DNA of 64,000 bases from an uncultured Microbacterium sp. (GCA_913774665.1 CAJYHN010000010.1:186001-250000), one strand, 5' to 3'; numbered from the stretch's first letter, positions 26,531 through 35,940 are shown. Numbers and translations: made by a program. Notes: generated by a model from the sequence alone, not told the origin.

Positions 26531-26650
26531 CACCGTGCTGATCCCGCTCACACCTTCCCCGGCCGGCGCGTGGTCTCGGTCGACACTCGTCCGCTGTTCG
26601 ACCAGGGTGGCGGCATCCATCGCGCCATGCAGCAGCAGACGCGGGTCTGA
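26531..26650 (+). pseudogene. Decayed C-terminal fragment of agmatine deiminase
   Basis: The frame reads HRADPAH, then FPGRRVVSVDTRPLFDQGGG, then IHRAMQQQTRV and a stop. It matches the end of the agmatine deiminase at 17,624-18,652 (YPGRRVVSVEARPLFDRGGG, IHCITQQQPTVG), with the catalytic Cys replaced by Arg. The upstream part of such a gene is absent, so this is a relic of a second copy. It lies in the 345-base gap between the hen1 start and the 3' end of the MFS gene; the rest of that gap shows nothing else. Confidence 0.8.
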
Positions 26651-26688
26651 GCGCGCGCCGACACAGCTCCGCCGCGACGAGCCCGCGA

Positions 26689-27972
26689 TCAGCGGCGGTG
26701 AACAGGTCCGCCGTGTCGCGCACCGCGCAACGGGGAGAAGGCAATGACCGCGGCCGCGACGACGAAGAACCCGGCGCCCGCGCCGATCGTCGCGGGAAGA
26801 CCGATCACCGTCATGAGCAGCCCCGCCAGCAGCGCCCCGATGAAGAACACCGCGCGGTTCACCGTGCGGATGGTGGAGTTCATCCGCCCCTGGATGCCGT
26901 CGGGTGCGACGGACTGCCGATACGAGATGTCGTTCGTGTCCTCGATCCCCATCGCCAGTCCGCAGACGAATTGGGCGGCGGCGACGACGCCGAGGGTCAC
27001 CCCGATGCCGCTGTCGGGGCCGACCGGCACGAGCGCGAGTGCGGCCCAGGGCAACACGACCAGAACGCGGCCGAGCAGGATCGCGCGCCCCGCCCCGAGG
27101 CGGGCGCCGAGGCGCGGGGCGATGACCGCTCCCACGAAGCCGCCCACTCCCCCGAGCGCGAGGGCGGCCCCGTAGGCCCAGGGCGGCAGCGCGAGTTCCC
27201 GCAGCACGAAGACGACGAATGCCGTCGCCACGATGCTGTTGCCCAGGAACCACACGTGGATCGACAGGGCGAGCGGCCGGAGCGTCGGATGCCGATAGGT
27301 ATAGCGCATGCCCTGGGCGATCTCGTGCCCGACGTGTCGACCGGCGGCTCGCGGCGCGGCCCTCTTCTCTGTCACGACGATGCGCGACTGCAGAACAGCG
27401 GCGACGGCCGCGATGACGGCGTCGATGACGAAGAGGATCGGCGCTCCCACGATCGCGAGAAGCGCACCGCCGATCGCGGGTCCCGCCGTCTGGGCGACGG
27501 TCTGACTCTGGCCGAGTCGAGCGTTGGCGGCGGGAAGCGACGCCCGCGGCACGAGTCGCGGCAGGAGCGGTTGCGCCGCAGAATCCCCGAACAGGGTGAG
27601 CACGCCGAGCACCAGGGTGACCGCCGCCAGTGACCAGAAATCGAGCGCGCCCGTCAGCACCAGGACGGGAACGATAGCGAGCACCACCGCCCGGCCGATC
27701 GTGGTGACCACCAGAGCCCGCTGTCGTCGCCAACGATCCATCCACGCGCCGACGATGAAACCGAGGAACAGGTAGGGGACGACGCTGAGGGCATTCAGGA
27801 TGCCGACCTGCCCGGGCGTCGCGCCGATCACCGTCACGATCAGGACCTGGAAGGCGACTCCGGCGATCGTCGAACCGAAAGCACGCAGCGTGGTCGCGGT
27901 CCAGAAGAAGGCGAACGCCGGGTGGCGGAGGATCTCGCGCGACGGCGCCGCCGACGGTGGGTCCTCGTCCAT
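26689..27972 (-). CDS. MFS transporter (MFS_3/enterobactin-exporter-like)
   Basis: This 427-residue protein has twelve membrane segments and the motifs of the major facilitator superfamily: GAWMDRWRRQRALVV in the loop between helices 2 and 3, and a weaker copy of it (PRLGARLGAGRAILLG) in the second half. The start of the sequence (HPAFAFFWTATTLRAFGSTI) is typical of the MFS_3 exporter group. It stands alone on the minus strand, convergent to the agmatine deiminase relic. The exported compound is unknown; such genes often confer drug or metabolite efflux. Confidence 0.9.
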   Translation of the reverse strand: MDEDPPSAAPSREILRHPAFAFFWTATTLRAFGSTIAGVAFQVLIVTVIGATPGQVGILNALSVVPYLFLGFIVGAWMDRWRRQRALVVTTIGRAVVLAIVPVLVLTGALDFWSLAAVTLVLGVLTLFGDSAAQPLLPRLVPRASLPAANARLGQSQTVAQTAGPAIGGALLAIVGAPILFVIDAVIAAVAAVLQSRIVVTEKRAAPRAAGRHVGHEIAQGMRYTYRHPTLRPLALSIHVWFLGNSIVATAFVVFVLRELALPPWAYGAALALGGVGGFVGAVIAPRLGARLGAGRAILLGRVLVVLPWAALALVPVGPDSGIGVTLGVVAAAQFVCGLAMGIEDTNDISYRQSVAPDGIQGRMNSTIRTVNRAVFFIGALLAGLLMTVIGLPATIGAGAGFFVVAAAVIAFSPLRGARHGGPVHRR

Positions 27973-28017
27973 GCGTCGAGCGTATCCAGGCCGGCGGGGG
28001 ACCGTCCGGCGGCAGGG

Positions 28018-28563
28018 TCACCCCGCGGCGTCGGCGCCCGTGCGGATCCGGAACTCGTCGACCGTTCCGCGGTGGCCGCAGCCGCCCCGGCCTTCGTGGC
28101 ACTGGATGGGGTCTCCGTCCGAGAAGCCGCTCTGCGGGTCGATGACACGAGCGGGGAAGTGCTCCGCCGACGGCTGCCCCGCCGCATCCGGATCCACGCC
28201 GTCGTCGAGCATGACGACGTTCTGGGTGACTTGAACGACGAACGACCGCTCGTGGGCGCACCGCGGGCAGCGGATCCCGGCGAGACGCCCCGTGTTGGAG
28301 CCCGCCTCCTCCGGCACCACGGGCACGACAGGAGCGGGGGCGGGTCGGCGGTGGACGGCGAGCTCGTCCGCGCAGTCGTACGTGAAGTGAGTGATCTGCC
28401 CGTCCGGATGCCGCTCGGTGAGACGACGGGTCCACGGGTTCTCCGCCTCGATTCCGATGATCTCGGAGTCGGTGCCGACCACGACATCCCCCGTCCGCAG
28501 ATCGAACACGGGGAGGGTGAGCACCGGATACGCGCGGTGCTCGCGGGTGGCGGGGGCGGTCAT
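28018..28563 (-). CDS. Hypothetical zinc-ribbon protein
   Basis: I do not recognise this 181-residue protein. It has two Cys pairs that could bind zinc (IRCPRCAHERSF near residue 97 and IQCHEGRGGCGHRG near 155), separated by an acidic stretch. The N-terminal half holds a beta-rich region (VFDLRTGDVVVGTDSEIIGI). The start at MTAPATREH is preferred; the open frame extends 20 residues further. No signal peptide or membrane segment is seen. It lies in its own transcript between the MFS gene and the LRR gene. Function not assigned. Confidence 0.7.
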   Translation of the reverse strand: MTAPATREHRAYPVLTLPVFDLRTGDVVVGTDSEIIGIEAENPWTRRLTERHPDGQITHFTYDCADELAVHRRPAPAPVVPVVPEEAGSNTGRLAGIRCPRCAHERSFVVQVTQNVVMLDDGVDPDAAGQPSAEHFPARVIDPQSGFSDGDPIQCHEGRGGCGHRGTVDEFRIRTGADAAG

Positions 28564-28756
28564 GCGGCGGCTCCGATCGGAACGGGGGCGTGGACGTCGC
28601 GGGTGAGCGGCTTCGTTGACCACCGGGGCGACGGACGGTCCGGCCCTAACTATCGGGGCGACGGCGCGGTGTCGTAACTGCGCATCGCGGGCACGGCCCC
28701 GGCGGTCGCGATCGTCGGCTCGGAGTGGTCACCGGCGTGTTTGGGAGAATCGTCGG

Positions 28757-29335
28757 ATGGCAGACGGGCTGGAAGCACTGGACGACGTGGGGCTCCGAGC
28801 GGCCGTGCGCGAGCAACTGCGTCAGATGCGGCACGGCGCGGACGCGGGGAGCGTGACGGAGCTCGTGGTCGATGAGGCATCCACGCTGGACGGCATCGAG
28901 CAATTCCCCCACATCCGACAGCTCGGCCTCGAGGGCACGGACGTCGTCGATCTCCGTCCACTCGCGGGCCTCCGAGACCTTCGAGAGCTCTGGTTGAACG
29001 ACACGCGCGTGGCTGATCTCGGTCCACTGTCCGCATTACGGGCGCTCACGATTCTAGAGCTGGGCGACACTCCCGTCGCGGATATCGCCCCTCTCCGGTC
29101 GCTCGGGCACCTCCAGAAGCTTTGGCTGAACGGGACGAGCGTCACAGACCTCGACCCAATCCGTTCCCTGAAAGCGCTCGTGACCGTGGGGGTGGCCGGC
29201 GCCCCCATCGAGGATTACTCTCCCTTCGAGGCGCTGGAGGGTCTGCAGACCCTCATCGTTTCGCGGTCCGCCTCCGGGCGACTCGGGTCACTGTCGAGCC
29301 GAACGAACCTTTGCATCCATTTCCTCGACGGGTGA
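28757..29335 (+). CDS. Leucine-rich repeat protein
   Basis: This 192-residue protein has about six tandem 22-residue leucine-rich repeats of the internalin type, e.g. LRELWLNDTRVADLGPLSAL and LQKLWLNGTSVTDLDPIRSL (about residues 45-165). There is no signal peptide or anchor, so it is cytoplasmic or non-classically exported. Such short LRR proteins act in protein binding. The start at MADGLEALDD is chosen within a longer frame. Its 3' end lies 42 bases before the left copy of the 28-bp repeat, so it is the last gene of the ordinary chromosomal part. Partner unknown. Confidence 0.82.
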   Translation: MADGLEALDDVGLRAAVREQLRQMRHGADAGSVTELVVDEASTLDGIEQFPHIRQLGLEGTDVVDLRPLAGLRDLRELWLNDTRVADLGPLSALRALTILELGDTPVADIAPLRSLGHLQKLWLNGTSVTDLDPIRSLKALVTVGVAGAPIEDYSPFEALEGLQTLIVSRSASGRLGSLSSRTNLCIHFLDG

Positions 29336-29344
29336 CCACAGACC

Positions 29345-29404
29345 GAAGACCCCGAATCTCCGCATTCTTGCGGGACTCGGGGCCTTCGTGGTGGCGGTGA
29401 CGGT
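29345..29404. repeat. Left putative attachment site: hairpin plus tRNA-like 3' end
   Basis: The 28 bases at 29377-29404 are identical to 59599-59626. Just before them a hairpin forms (arms around GACCCCGAAT and CTCGGGGCC), which resembles the terminator that follows a tRNA. Read on the minus strand, the bases after the repeat continue as a T-arm (GGTTCGAATCC) then ACCGTCACCGCCACCA, i.e. a tRNA 3' end, but no tRNA body follows. This is what an integration scar at a tRNA 3' end looks like. The gap 29,336-29,697 holds only this and the arm repeat. Confidence 0.7.
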
Positions 29405-29521
29405 CGGATTCGAACCCATCTCGACTGACCGCAAAGAAGACGTCCCGATCCCAGAACGCCGGAAGTACGGGAGCCAGATCCCATCTATTCACATCATCTC
29501 ACTGCGTCTAGCAGGCGTTCC

Positions 29522-29540
29522 GTTACTGCTGCGTTACCGC
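29522..29540. repeat. Putative integrase arm site, left copy
   Basis: GTTACTGCTGCGTTACCGC lies inside the island 118 bases from the left repeat. A copy with one mismatch (59526-59544) lies 55 bases inside the right repeat, in the same orientation. Paired GTTAC-CGC words resemble arm-type binding sites of tyrosine integrases. Confidence 0.55.
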
Positions 29541-29697
29541 CGCAGTTTCAGATGGCGTCGCCCGGCGACGCCAGCAGTTGCGGGATCATCCTCGGCAGGA
29601 GGATGCCGGTTCAACACGGCACTCGGTGCTCCACATCCGCCGGCTCAGGATCCTCCGACTCAGCTGAGGAATCGGATAACGAGGGCGCCCCGCATCG

Positions 29698-30825
29698 TCA
29701 GCAGCCGCAGCTGCCGCGTATGACGAGGCGGGGCTCGAAGACAACGTCGAAAATTCCGCTCGGTGGCGACGATTGGGTAGATCCCGCCAGAATTCGAGCT
29801 GCTGCACGCCCCATAGCTTCCATGGGCTGGCGGATTGTTGTGAGCGGCGGGGTGGTCAACCGCGAGCCGAGCGTGCCGTCGAAACCTGTGACGATGACAT
29901 CCTCCGGCACCCGTACACCCTCTGCCCGCAGTGCGTCGAGGAGCGCGAACGCATTCTGATCCGTTGCGCACACAAACGCGTGTGGCATTCGACCACCATC
30001 GAGAAGGGCTCGAAGCTGCGGTATCAGCTCATCGGGACCGCGCACCGCTGCGTCAAGGACCGCGTCACGAGGGCGGATTCCTCGTTTCCTGAGCTCCTCT
30101 TGCATCGCATTGCGGCGTTCCACCGCGTCCTCAGCCTCCAGGCGTCCTACGAAGGCCAGGTCAGTGGCTCCATGCGCATCAAGGAGATGGGTGACGAGGG
30201 CTCGCATGCCGTGCCCGTTGTCGACGCGGACCCGATGATGATGATCTCCTCCCGGGGCCATGGAAAACAGCACGATGGGGATCGACGGAGAATGTCGAGC
30301 GAGGGTCGGAGCGGTCTGCGGTGAGGGGAAGATTGCCAGCCCATCCACACGGCCGACGGTGTCCGCAACCGAGACATCGGTATCGGATCCGCTGCTCAGC
30401 ATGACGGGGCGCCCGAGCGCCCAGCATTCCAGCTCGAAGCCGCGCTGCACCTCGTCGACGTAGAGCGGGAACGCATGTGGGTCCGACAGCACATCGTCAT
30501 AGGTCTGCTCCCAGGGGATCACTCCCCCGCTGTCGAACGCCGCCGCCTGCATTCCGCTCAGCGGCTGCGCCGACGGGTCGAAGCGCTCGAGGAGGAGATC
30601 AAAGGCGTGAAGGCCGAGTATCCCGGTGCGACCGCGGGCGAGACCGCGGGCGGCACCGCTCGGGGCGTACCCGAGTCGCCGTGCCGCATCGAGGACGCGT
30701 TCGCGAGTGGCGTCGCTCAGCTTGTCGGGCCGTCGGAACGCGAAGGAAACGGACGCGATCGAGACCTTCGCCTCCTGAGCGACGTCATATACCGTCGGTC
30801 GACGCGTCGTCCGCTCTTCCGCCAT
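29698..30825 (-). CDS. LacI-family transcriptional regulator
   Basis: This 375-residue repressor has the LacI helix-turn-helix at the start (PTVYDVAQEAKVSIASVSFA, residues about 10-29), the hinge (LGYAPSGAARGLARGRT), and a periplasmic-binding-like sensor domain (to residue 375) that ends in CGC. It is the last gene of a minus-strand operon: beta-glucosidase stop, 9 bases, then this ATG. LacI repressors at the end of a sugar operon usually repress their own operon and respond to its sugar. Its operator is not identified; the short upstream region of the operon (35,887-35,940) has no obvious palindrome. Confidence 0.93.
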   Translation of the reverse strand: MAEERTTRRPTVYDVAQEAKVSIASVSFAFRRPDKLSDATRERVLDAARRLGYAPSGAARGLARGRTGILGLHAFDLLLERFDPSAQPLSGMQAAAFDSGGVIPWEQTYDDVLSDPHAFPLYVDEVQRGFELECWALGRPVMLSSGSDTDVSVADTVGRVDGLAIFPSPQTAPTLARHSPSIPIVLFSMAPGGDHHHRVRVDNGHGMRALVTHLLDAHGATDLAFVGRLEAEDAVERRNAMQEELRKRGIRPRDAVLDAAVRGPDELIPQLRALLDGGRMPHAFVCATDQNAFALLDALRAEGVRVPEDVIVTGFDGTLGSRLTTPPLTTIRQPMEAMGRAAARILAGSTQSSPPSGIFDVVFEPRLVIRGSCGC

Positions 30826-30834
30826 AGGTCGGCG

Positions 30835-32712
30835 TCATCCCCTCTGCCCCGCCATTGAGTACGTGCCCGCCAGATCGAGCCCGTGGTGCACGGGGAAGAC
30901 GGGGTCACCTGTATCTGACGGTACATCTTCGCGGGAGGAACGAACGGCATCCATCGACCGGGGGATCTCGATCGGCAGGCGACCGCGGGGATTCACTCGG
31001 CCGGTGAGCGCGTCGAGCACAGCCGTCGACGAGCTGCCGTAATCGGCGACGATCGCCGCGGCATGACCCACGAACGGCGTGAGGATCGCGGGCCTGTCGA
31101 GGTTGACGACGATCACCAGGGGGCAGGACGCCGCGATCTGGTTCAGGCGGTAGACCAGGCCGGGGGCGAACTCGAGAGAGCCCTGGTGGAACCACGCCTC
31201 GAGGAACAGGTCGTCGCGCGGGTCGAACGGGGCCCCGATGCGCACCAGAGCGAGATCGGCCTCGGCGGGGTCGGCGACCGTACGCCCCAGTTCGGCGACC
31301 TCGTCGGCGCGGAAGCCCTCCACGTACAGGGCGCCCACGGGCTCGAGCGGAAGGACGGGGCGGCCGTCACGCTCCTCGTTCACGAGCACGGTCAGCGAAC
31401 GGGCCTGCGCCCGCTCCCCGAGGGCTCGGAACTCGGCATTTCCGACGATGCGTTCGGCTTCATCGACGTCGACGTACGGGTCGTCGAACAGTCCGAGCTG
31501 GAACTTCACCCGCAGCAGACGCCGCACCGACTCGTCGATGCGCTCCTCGCTCACTCGGCCCGAGCGCACGAGATCGAGCAGCATGTCGACGCATTCCTCT
31601 CCGCCGAACTGGTCGCTCCCGGCATCCAGGATCTTCTCCATGCGCTCGATCGCGGTCAGGTGCTCGACACCCCACGCGCGGGCGGGCAGCACCTGATCGC
31701 CCACGTGGTTGTCGTTGACAAGCTCCCAGTCGGTGACCACGACGCCGTCATAGCCGAGCTTCTCGCGCAGCAGGCCCGTGACGATCTGGCGGTTGTAGCC
31801 GAAGCCGACCTCTTCGATCCGCTCGCCGTCGACGTCGAGTCCGACCGGCATGCCGTAGTACGGCATCATCGCGGCGGTCCCCCGGCGGATGGCCTCGCGG
31901 AACGGCTCGAGATGGTAGTCGAACATCCCGCCCGGGTACACCTGCTCGCGGCCGTACGGGAAGTGCGCATCCTCACCGCCGAGCTGCGGACCGCCGCCCG
32001 GGAAGTGCTTCGTCGTGCAAGCGACACTGTCGGGCCCGAGCTCGTCACCCTGGAAACCCTGCAGGTACGCCGCGGTGAAGGCCGTGACCCGCTCGGCATC
32101 CTGCCCGAGGGTCTGTGCCTGACGACCCCATCGCGGCTCGGTGGCGAGATCGATCTGCGGATGGAGCGCGGCGCGGATACCCACCGCGACGTACTCCCGG
32201 CGCGCGACCTCGGCGAATTCGCGCACGGTGTCGACGTCATCGAGAGCGGCGAGCCCTAGTCCTTCTGGCCACTGCGAGAAAGGACCGGCCGAGAAGGCCA
32301 CGCCCGTGTTCTCGACGAAGGCGTGTCGCGGGTCGGTGCTGATAGTGACCGGGATGCCGTGGGGCGTCGTCTCGGCGAGCGCCTGGAGGTCGTTGTTCCA
32401 GGTCGCCGCCTGGCGGGCGGTGCGGATCGCGTGCACGTTGAAGTGGTTCATCATCTTGTGCACGACCACCGTGGTCGTGGGGGACTTCGAGATCTTGCCG
32501 GGCGCCTCGAGCACCTCGCCGTCGTCGCCGACCTCGATGACGGTCTGGAACATCAGCCCCGCCTTCTCTTCGAGGCTGAGACGACCGAGCAGGTCGTCGA
32601 CGCGTTCCTCGACGCCGAGCCGCGGATTCTCGTAGGGGTCCATCACGCCGTTGTGGTTGAGGTCGCGGAAACGCGTTCCGTCGGGCGCGGTGAGGAAACG
32701 GGGGGAGGTCAT
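30835..32712 (-). CDS. Glycoside hydrolase family 3 (beta-glucosidase-like)
   Basis: This 625-residue glycosidase has no signal peptide and is likely cytoplasmic. Family-3 features: HGIPVTISTDPRHAF, RWGRQAQTLGQD, the substrate Lys-His in TTKHFPGGGPQ, and the nucleophile Asp in YDGVVVTDWELV. The (alpha/beta)6 domain (about 420-600) follows, with the acid/base region not identifiable by eye. It probably cleaves the short beta-glucoside imported by the adjacent ABC transporter. It lies between the MalG-type permease and the LacI gene in one minus-strand operon. The exact sugar is unknown. Confidence 0.93.
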   Translation of the reverse strand: MTSPRFLTAPDGTRFRDLNHNGVMDPYENPRLGVEERVDDLLGRLSLEEKAGLMFQTVIEVGDDGEVLEAPGKISKSPTTTVVVHKMMNHFNVHAIRTARQAATWNNDLQALAETTPHGIPVTISTDPRHAFVENTGVAFSAGPFSQWPEGLGLAALDDVDTVREFAEVARREYVAVGIRAALHPQIDLATEPRWGRQAQTLGQDAERVTAFTAAYLQGFQGDELGPDSVACTTKHFPGGGPQLGGEDAHFPYGREQVYPGGMFDYHLEPFREAIRRGTAAMMPYYGMPVGLDVDGERIEEVGFGYNRQIVTGLLREKLGYDGVVVTDWELVNDNHVGDQVLPARAWGVEHLTAIERMEKILDAGSDQFGGEECVDMLLDLVRSGRVSEERIDESVRRLLRVKFQLGLFDDPYVDVDEAERIVGNAEFRALGERAQARSLTVLVNEERDGRPVLPLEPVGALYVEGFRADEVAELGRTVADPAEADLALVRIGAPFDPRDDLFLEAWFHQGSLEFAPGLVYRLNQIAASCPLVIVVNLDRPAILTPFVGHAAAIVADYGSSSTAVLDALTGRVNPRGRLPIEIPRSMDAVRSSREDVPSDTGDPVFPVHHGLDLAGTYSMAGQRG

Positions 32713-32763
32713 GGGAGTCCTTTCGAGGGCTCGGGTCTCACGGGAGGGGCGCGCGGCCCCGGA

Positions 32764-33660
32764 TCACTTGAGACCGGTAGAGGCGATGCCCTGGATGAAG
32801 TAGCGCTGAAGGAAGACGAACAGCAGGATGATCGGCGCGATGACCAGCACCGATCCCGCCAGCAGCAGGCCGTAATCGGTGGCGTTCTGACCCGTCGAGT
32901 AGAGCGACAGCGCGACGGGGAGGGTGTACTTCGCCTCGGTCTGGGCAGCCACCAGCGGCCAGAGGAAGTTGTTCCACGAGGCGAGGAAGGTCAGGATGCC
33001 GAGGGTGGCCAGCGGTGGCCCGCACAGGGGCATGACGATGCGCGCGAAGATCCGCAGCTCTCCGGCCCCGTCGATGCGGGCGGCCTCGAGGAGCGGATCC
33101 GGGATGCCGAGCATGAACTGCCGCATGAGGAAGACGCCCAGCGGGGTGGTGACGAAGGGCAGGATGAGCGCGGCGTAACTGTCGACGAGGCCGAGGGACG
33201 ACACCATCACGAACAGCGGCACGAAGGTGACGACGCCCGGGACCATCAGGGTCACCATCACGACGAGGAACAGCGCCTTCTTGCCTGGGAAGTCCATCTT
33301 CGCCAGCGCATAGCCCACCATCGAGCAGAACACGAGGTTGCCGGCAACAGTCACCAACGCCACGAGGACGCTGTTCCCGAAGAACTGCCCGAAGTTCAGC
33401 TGGCCGAACCAGGTCGCGAAGTTGTCCCAGGTGAACTGCTCGGGCCACCACGTCGGCGGGCGCTGCAGGATCTCGCGCTGCGTCTTGACCGAACCCAGCA
33501 GCATCCACGCGAAGGGCAGGATCCAGATGAGCAGGCCGACGAGCAGCACCGTGTAGGTGAGTGCGCGCCCGGGGGTGACGCGCCTCTCAGCGCGGCGGCG
33601 CCGCGGCGGCTCGGGTGCTTCGACGACGGCGGCCGGAGCCGCAGGAGACGTGAGTGTCAT
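32764..33660 (-). CDS. Carbohydrate ABC transporter permease, MalG type
   Basis: This 298-residue membrane protein has six membrane segments and the EAA loop EAARIDGAGELRIFARIVMP near residue 205. The N-terminal tail is Pro/Arg-rich and cytoplasmic. The second helix begins NSVLVALVTVAGNL, as in MalG proteins. GGGAGGATG precedes the ATG. It follows the MalF-type permease by 11 bases and precedes the GH3 gene, so it is part of the sugar operon 35,886-29,698. The transport ATPase is absent here and is probably shared. Confidence 0.95.
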   Translation of the reverse strand: MTLTSPAAPAAVVEAPEPPRRRRAERRVTPGRALTYTVLLVGLLIWILPFAWMLLGSVKTQREILQRPPTWWPEQFTWDNFATWFGQLNFGQFFGNSVLVALVTVAGNLVFCSMVGYALAKMDFPGKKALFLVVMVTLMVPGVVTFVPLFVMVSSLGLVDSYAALILPFVTTPLGVFLMRQFMLGIPDPLLEAARIDGAGELRIFARIVMPLCGPPLATLGILTFLASWNNFLWPLVAAQTEAKYTLPVALSLYSTGQNATDYGLLLAGSVLVIAPIILLFVFLQRYFIQGIASTGLK

Positions 33661-33671
33661 GGCATCCTCCC

Positions 33672-34619
33672 TCAATCCTTCGCGCGCAGCACGCGGAACT
33701 GCACCAGGCTGAGCAGGGCGATCGCGAGGAACAGGAGGTAGCTCGCGGCCGAGGCCGCGCCGTACTGTCCGAAACCGAACTGCTTGAACGTGTAATAGGC
33801 CACCGAGAGGGTGGAGTTGAGCGGCCCGCCCTGCGTCATCACGAAGGCCTCCTCGAAGAACTGGAGGAACCCGACCGAGATGAGCACCGCGCCGAGCAGC
33901 AGGGTGGGGCGCAGCAGCGGGAGCGTCACCGAGGTCAGACGCCGCAACGACGAGGCGCCGTCCATGAGCGCGGCCTCCTTGACGTCGGTGGGGATCGCCT
34001 GGAGCCCGGCGAGGAAGATCACCATGAGCGTGCCCACGTTGCGCCACACCGCCATCGCGATGAGCGAGGGAAGGGCGGTACGGGTGTCGTTCAACCAGTC
34101 GGGACCCTGGATGCCGATGATCGCGAGAGCGGAGTTCAGCAGCCCCTCGGGCTGCAGGATGTACCGCCAGACCACGGCCACGGCCACGATGCTCGTCACG
34201 ACCGGCGCGTAGAAGCCGACGCGGAGCACCGAGACGAAGCGGCCCGTGCTCGCATTCAGTGCGAGGGCGAGGGCGAGAGCCACCGCCATGGTGACCGGGA
34301 TGCCGACGACCACGAAGGTCGCGGTCACACCCAGCGAGGTGAGGAAGACGGGGTCCGAGAGGACACCCGCGTATTGCTCGAGCCCGACGAAGTTCACGGC
34401 GAAGGGCGAGCGGATGTCGCGCGCCGTGAAGTCGGTGAACGACATCGCGAAGGAGCCCACGATCGGCACGACCATGAAGATCGCGAAGACCGCGACGAAG
34501 GGCAGAGCGAAGCCCCACGCGACCCATCCTTGGCGCCGGCGGCGACTCGACGCCCCACCGGCGCGGGCGCGCCCGCACGCACGCCGCGTTCCGGTCGCGC
34601 CCACGACTGCCTGCGTCAC
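33672..34619 (-). CDS. Carbohydrate ABC transporter permease, MalF type
   Basis: This is a 315-residue permease with six membrane segments (first around WGFALPFVAVFAIFMVVP) and the EAA loop EAALMDGASSLRRLTSVTLP near residue 217. I use the GTG that follows the lipoprotein stop by 4 bases (VTQAVVGATG); the open frame extends further into the lipoprotein gene but has no signal for it. The N-terminal tail is very basic. It pairs with the MalG-type permease downstream. Confidence 0.92.
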   Translation of the reverse strand: MTQAVVGATGTRRACGRARAGGASSRRRRQGWVAWGFALPFVAVFAIFMVVPIVGSFAMSFTDFTARDIRSPFAVNFVGLEQYAGVLSDPVFLTSLGVTATFVVVGIPVTMAVALALALALNASTGRFVSVLRVGFYAPVVTSIVAVAVVWRYILQPEGLLNSALAIIGIQGPDWLNDTRTALPSLIAMAVWRNVGTLMVIFLAGLQAIPTDVKEAALMDGASSLRRLTSVTLPLLRPTLLLGAVLISVGFLQFFEEAFVMTQGGPLNSTLSVAYYTFKQFGFGQYGAASAASYLLFLAIALLSLVQFRVLRAKD

Positions 34620-34623
34620 GATC

Positions 34624-35886
34624 TCAGCCCAGACCCAGCTGGTCGGCGGTCGCCTGGAGCTCCTTGAGGCCCTCGGCCGGTGCCTGCTGACCGAGACGGA
34701 TCTTCTCGAGCATCGCGTCACCGGCGGCGGCGACCTGCACCCACGTGGTGACGGCGGGGACCGACTTCGCGGTCTCGAGCTGCGTCCCGAAGGCGGCGAG
34801 CGTCTTGGACGACGAGAGGGCGTCGGCCTTCCACGCGTCCTGGACAGCGGGGAGGTCGCCTGTCGCGTCGTACCACGCCGCCTGCGTCTCGGGCTCGGTC
34901 AACCACTGGACGAGTTTCCACGCGCTGGCGGCGTTGTCGGAGTTGTCGAACACGGCGAGGTTGGCCCCGCCACTGAATGAGGTCGACGACTCCTTCTTCG
35001 GCAGGACGGCGGTGGAGAACTTGTCGCTGAACCCCGCTCCGCCGAGCTCTTCGAGCTGGCCGATGAGGAAGGGCCCATCGATGAGCATCGGCGTCTTGCC
35101 CGAGACGAAGTCCGCCTCCTGCGCTCCCGCCGAACGGTCGGCGGCCGGGTTGGCGATGCCGTCGGTGTAGAAGCTCTGGTAATAGTCGAGCGCCTCGGCC
35201 GTCTCGGGGGTGTCGAGGTTCCATTTCGAGCCGTCCTCCAGCTCGGCGCCGTTCGACCACGGCATCCAGAGATTGCCCTGGAAGGAGTCGTTCCCGGCGG
35301 GGAAGCGGATGCCGTAGTCGGCACCGCCCTTCGACTGCATGTCGGCGGCCATCTTCTTGAGGTCGTCCCAGGTGGCGGGAGCCGTGGTCCAGCCTGCCTG
35401 GGCGGCGATGTCGGTCCGGTAGTAGAGCACGCGGGTGTCGACGTACCAGGGCACGCCGGTCGCGCGGTCGTCGATCATGGTCGAGTCGATCGCCCCCGGG
35501 AAGATGCCGTCGGTCGACAGGTCGGTGGGAACCGTCTGCAGGGCGTCGCCGAAGTCGGCCATCCAGGTCGACCCGACCATCGCGAGGTCGGGGGTGTTCC
35601 CGCCCGCGATGGCGGTCTGGAACTTGCTGTATGCGGCATCCCACGGCACGGGGGTGACCTCGACGGTCACACCCGGGTTGGCCTCTTCGAACTGCTTCAC
35701 GAACGCGGGGAGCGCCTCGCCCTCTGCACCCATCGCCCACATCGTGAGCGTGCCTTGAGCCTTGGCGTCACCGATCGTCGACGCCTCCGCAGGACCTGTG
35801 CCGGTTTCGGAGGTGCGGCCGCAGCCGGTCAAGGCGATTGCCGCGGCGGCGACGACGGCTACCGCACCCCATCGAATGGTCTTCAT
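34624..35886 (-). CDS. Sugar ABC transporter substrate-binding lipoprotein
   Basis: This 420-residue family-1 binding protein leads the operon. Its signal peptide ends in a lipobox with Cys22 (ALTGC), so it is lipid-anchored outside the membrane. Mature features: LTMWAMGAEGEALPAFVKQF, TPDLAMVGSTWMADF, WYVDTRVLYYRTD. GAGGAGG precedes the ATG. Upstream of it lie only 54 bases before the truncated integrase, so the native promoter may have been partly replaced. With the two permeases it imports an oligosaccharide that the GH3 enzyme then cleaves. It is not closely similar to the first binding protein of the window. Confidence 0.94.
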   Translation of the reverse strand: MKTIRWGAVAVVAAAAIALTGCGRTSETGTGPAEASTIGDAKAQGTLTMWAMGAEGEALPAFVKQFEEANPGVTVEVTPVPWDAAYSKFQTAIAGGNTPDLAMVGSTWMADFGDALQTVPTDLSTDGIFPGAIDSTMIDDRATGVPWYVDTRVLYYRTDIAAQAGWTTAPATWDDLKKMAADMQSKGGADYGIRFPAGNDSFQGNLWMPWSNGAELEDGSKWNLDTPETAEALDYYQSFYTDGIANPAADRSAGAQEADFVSGKTPMLIDGPFLIGQLEELGGAGFSDKFSTAVLPKKESSTSFSGGANLAVFDNSDNAASAWKLVQWLTEPETQAAWYDATGDLPAVQDAWKADALSSSKTLAAFGTQLETAKSVPAVTTWVQVAAAGDAMLEKIRLGQQAPAEGLKELQATADQLGLG

Positions 35887-35940
35887 CTACGTTCCTCCTC
35901 GAACACACGTGCCAGCAGGGGTCGTGCTGCAGGCCCGCGG

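Noticed and set aside
29377-29480. A tRNA gene on the minus strand at the left attachment site
   Set aside because: Only the T-arm and acceptor 3' side are present. The bases that would form the anticodon and D arms and the 5' acceptor strand do not pair, so it is a remnant.
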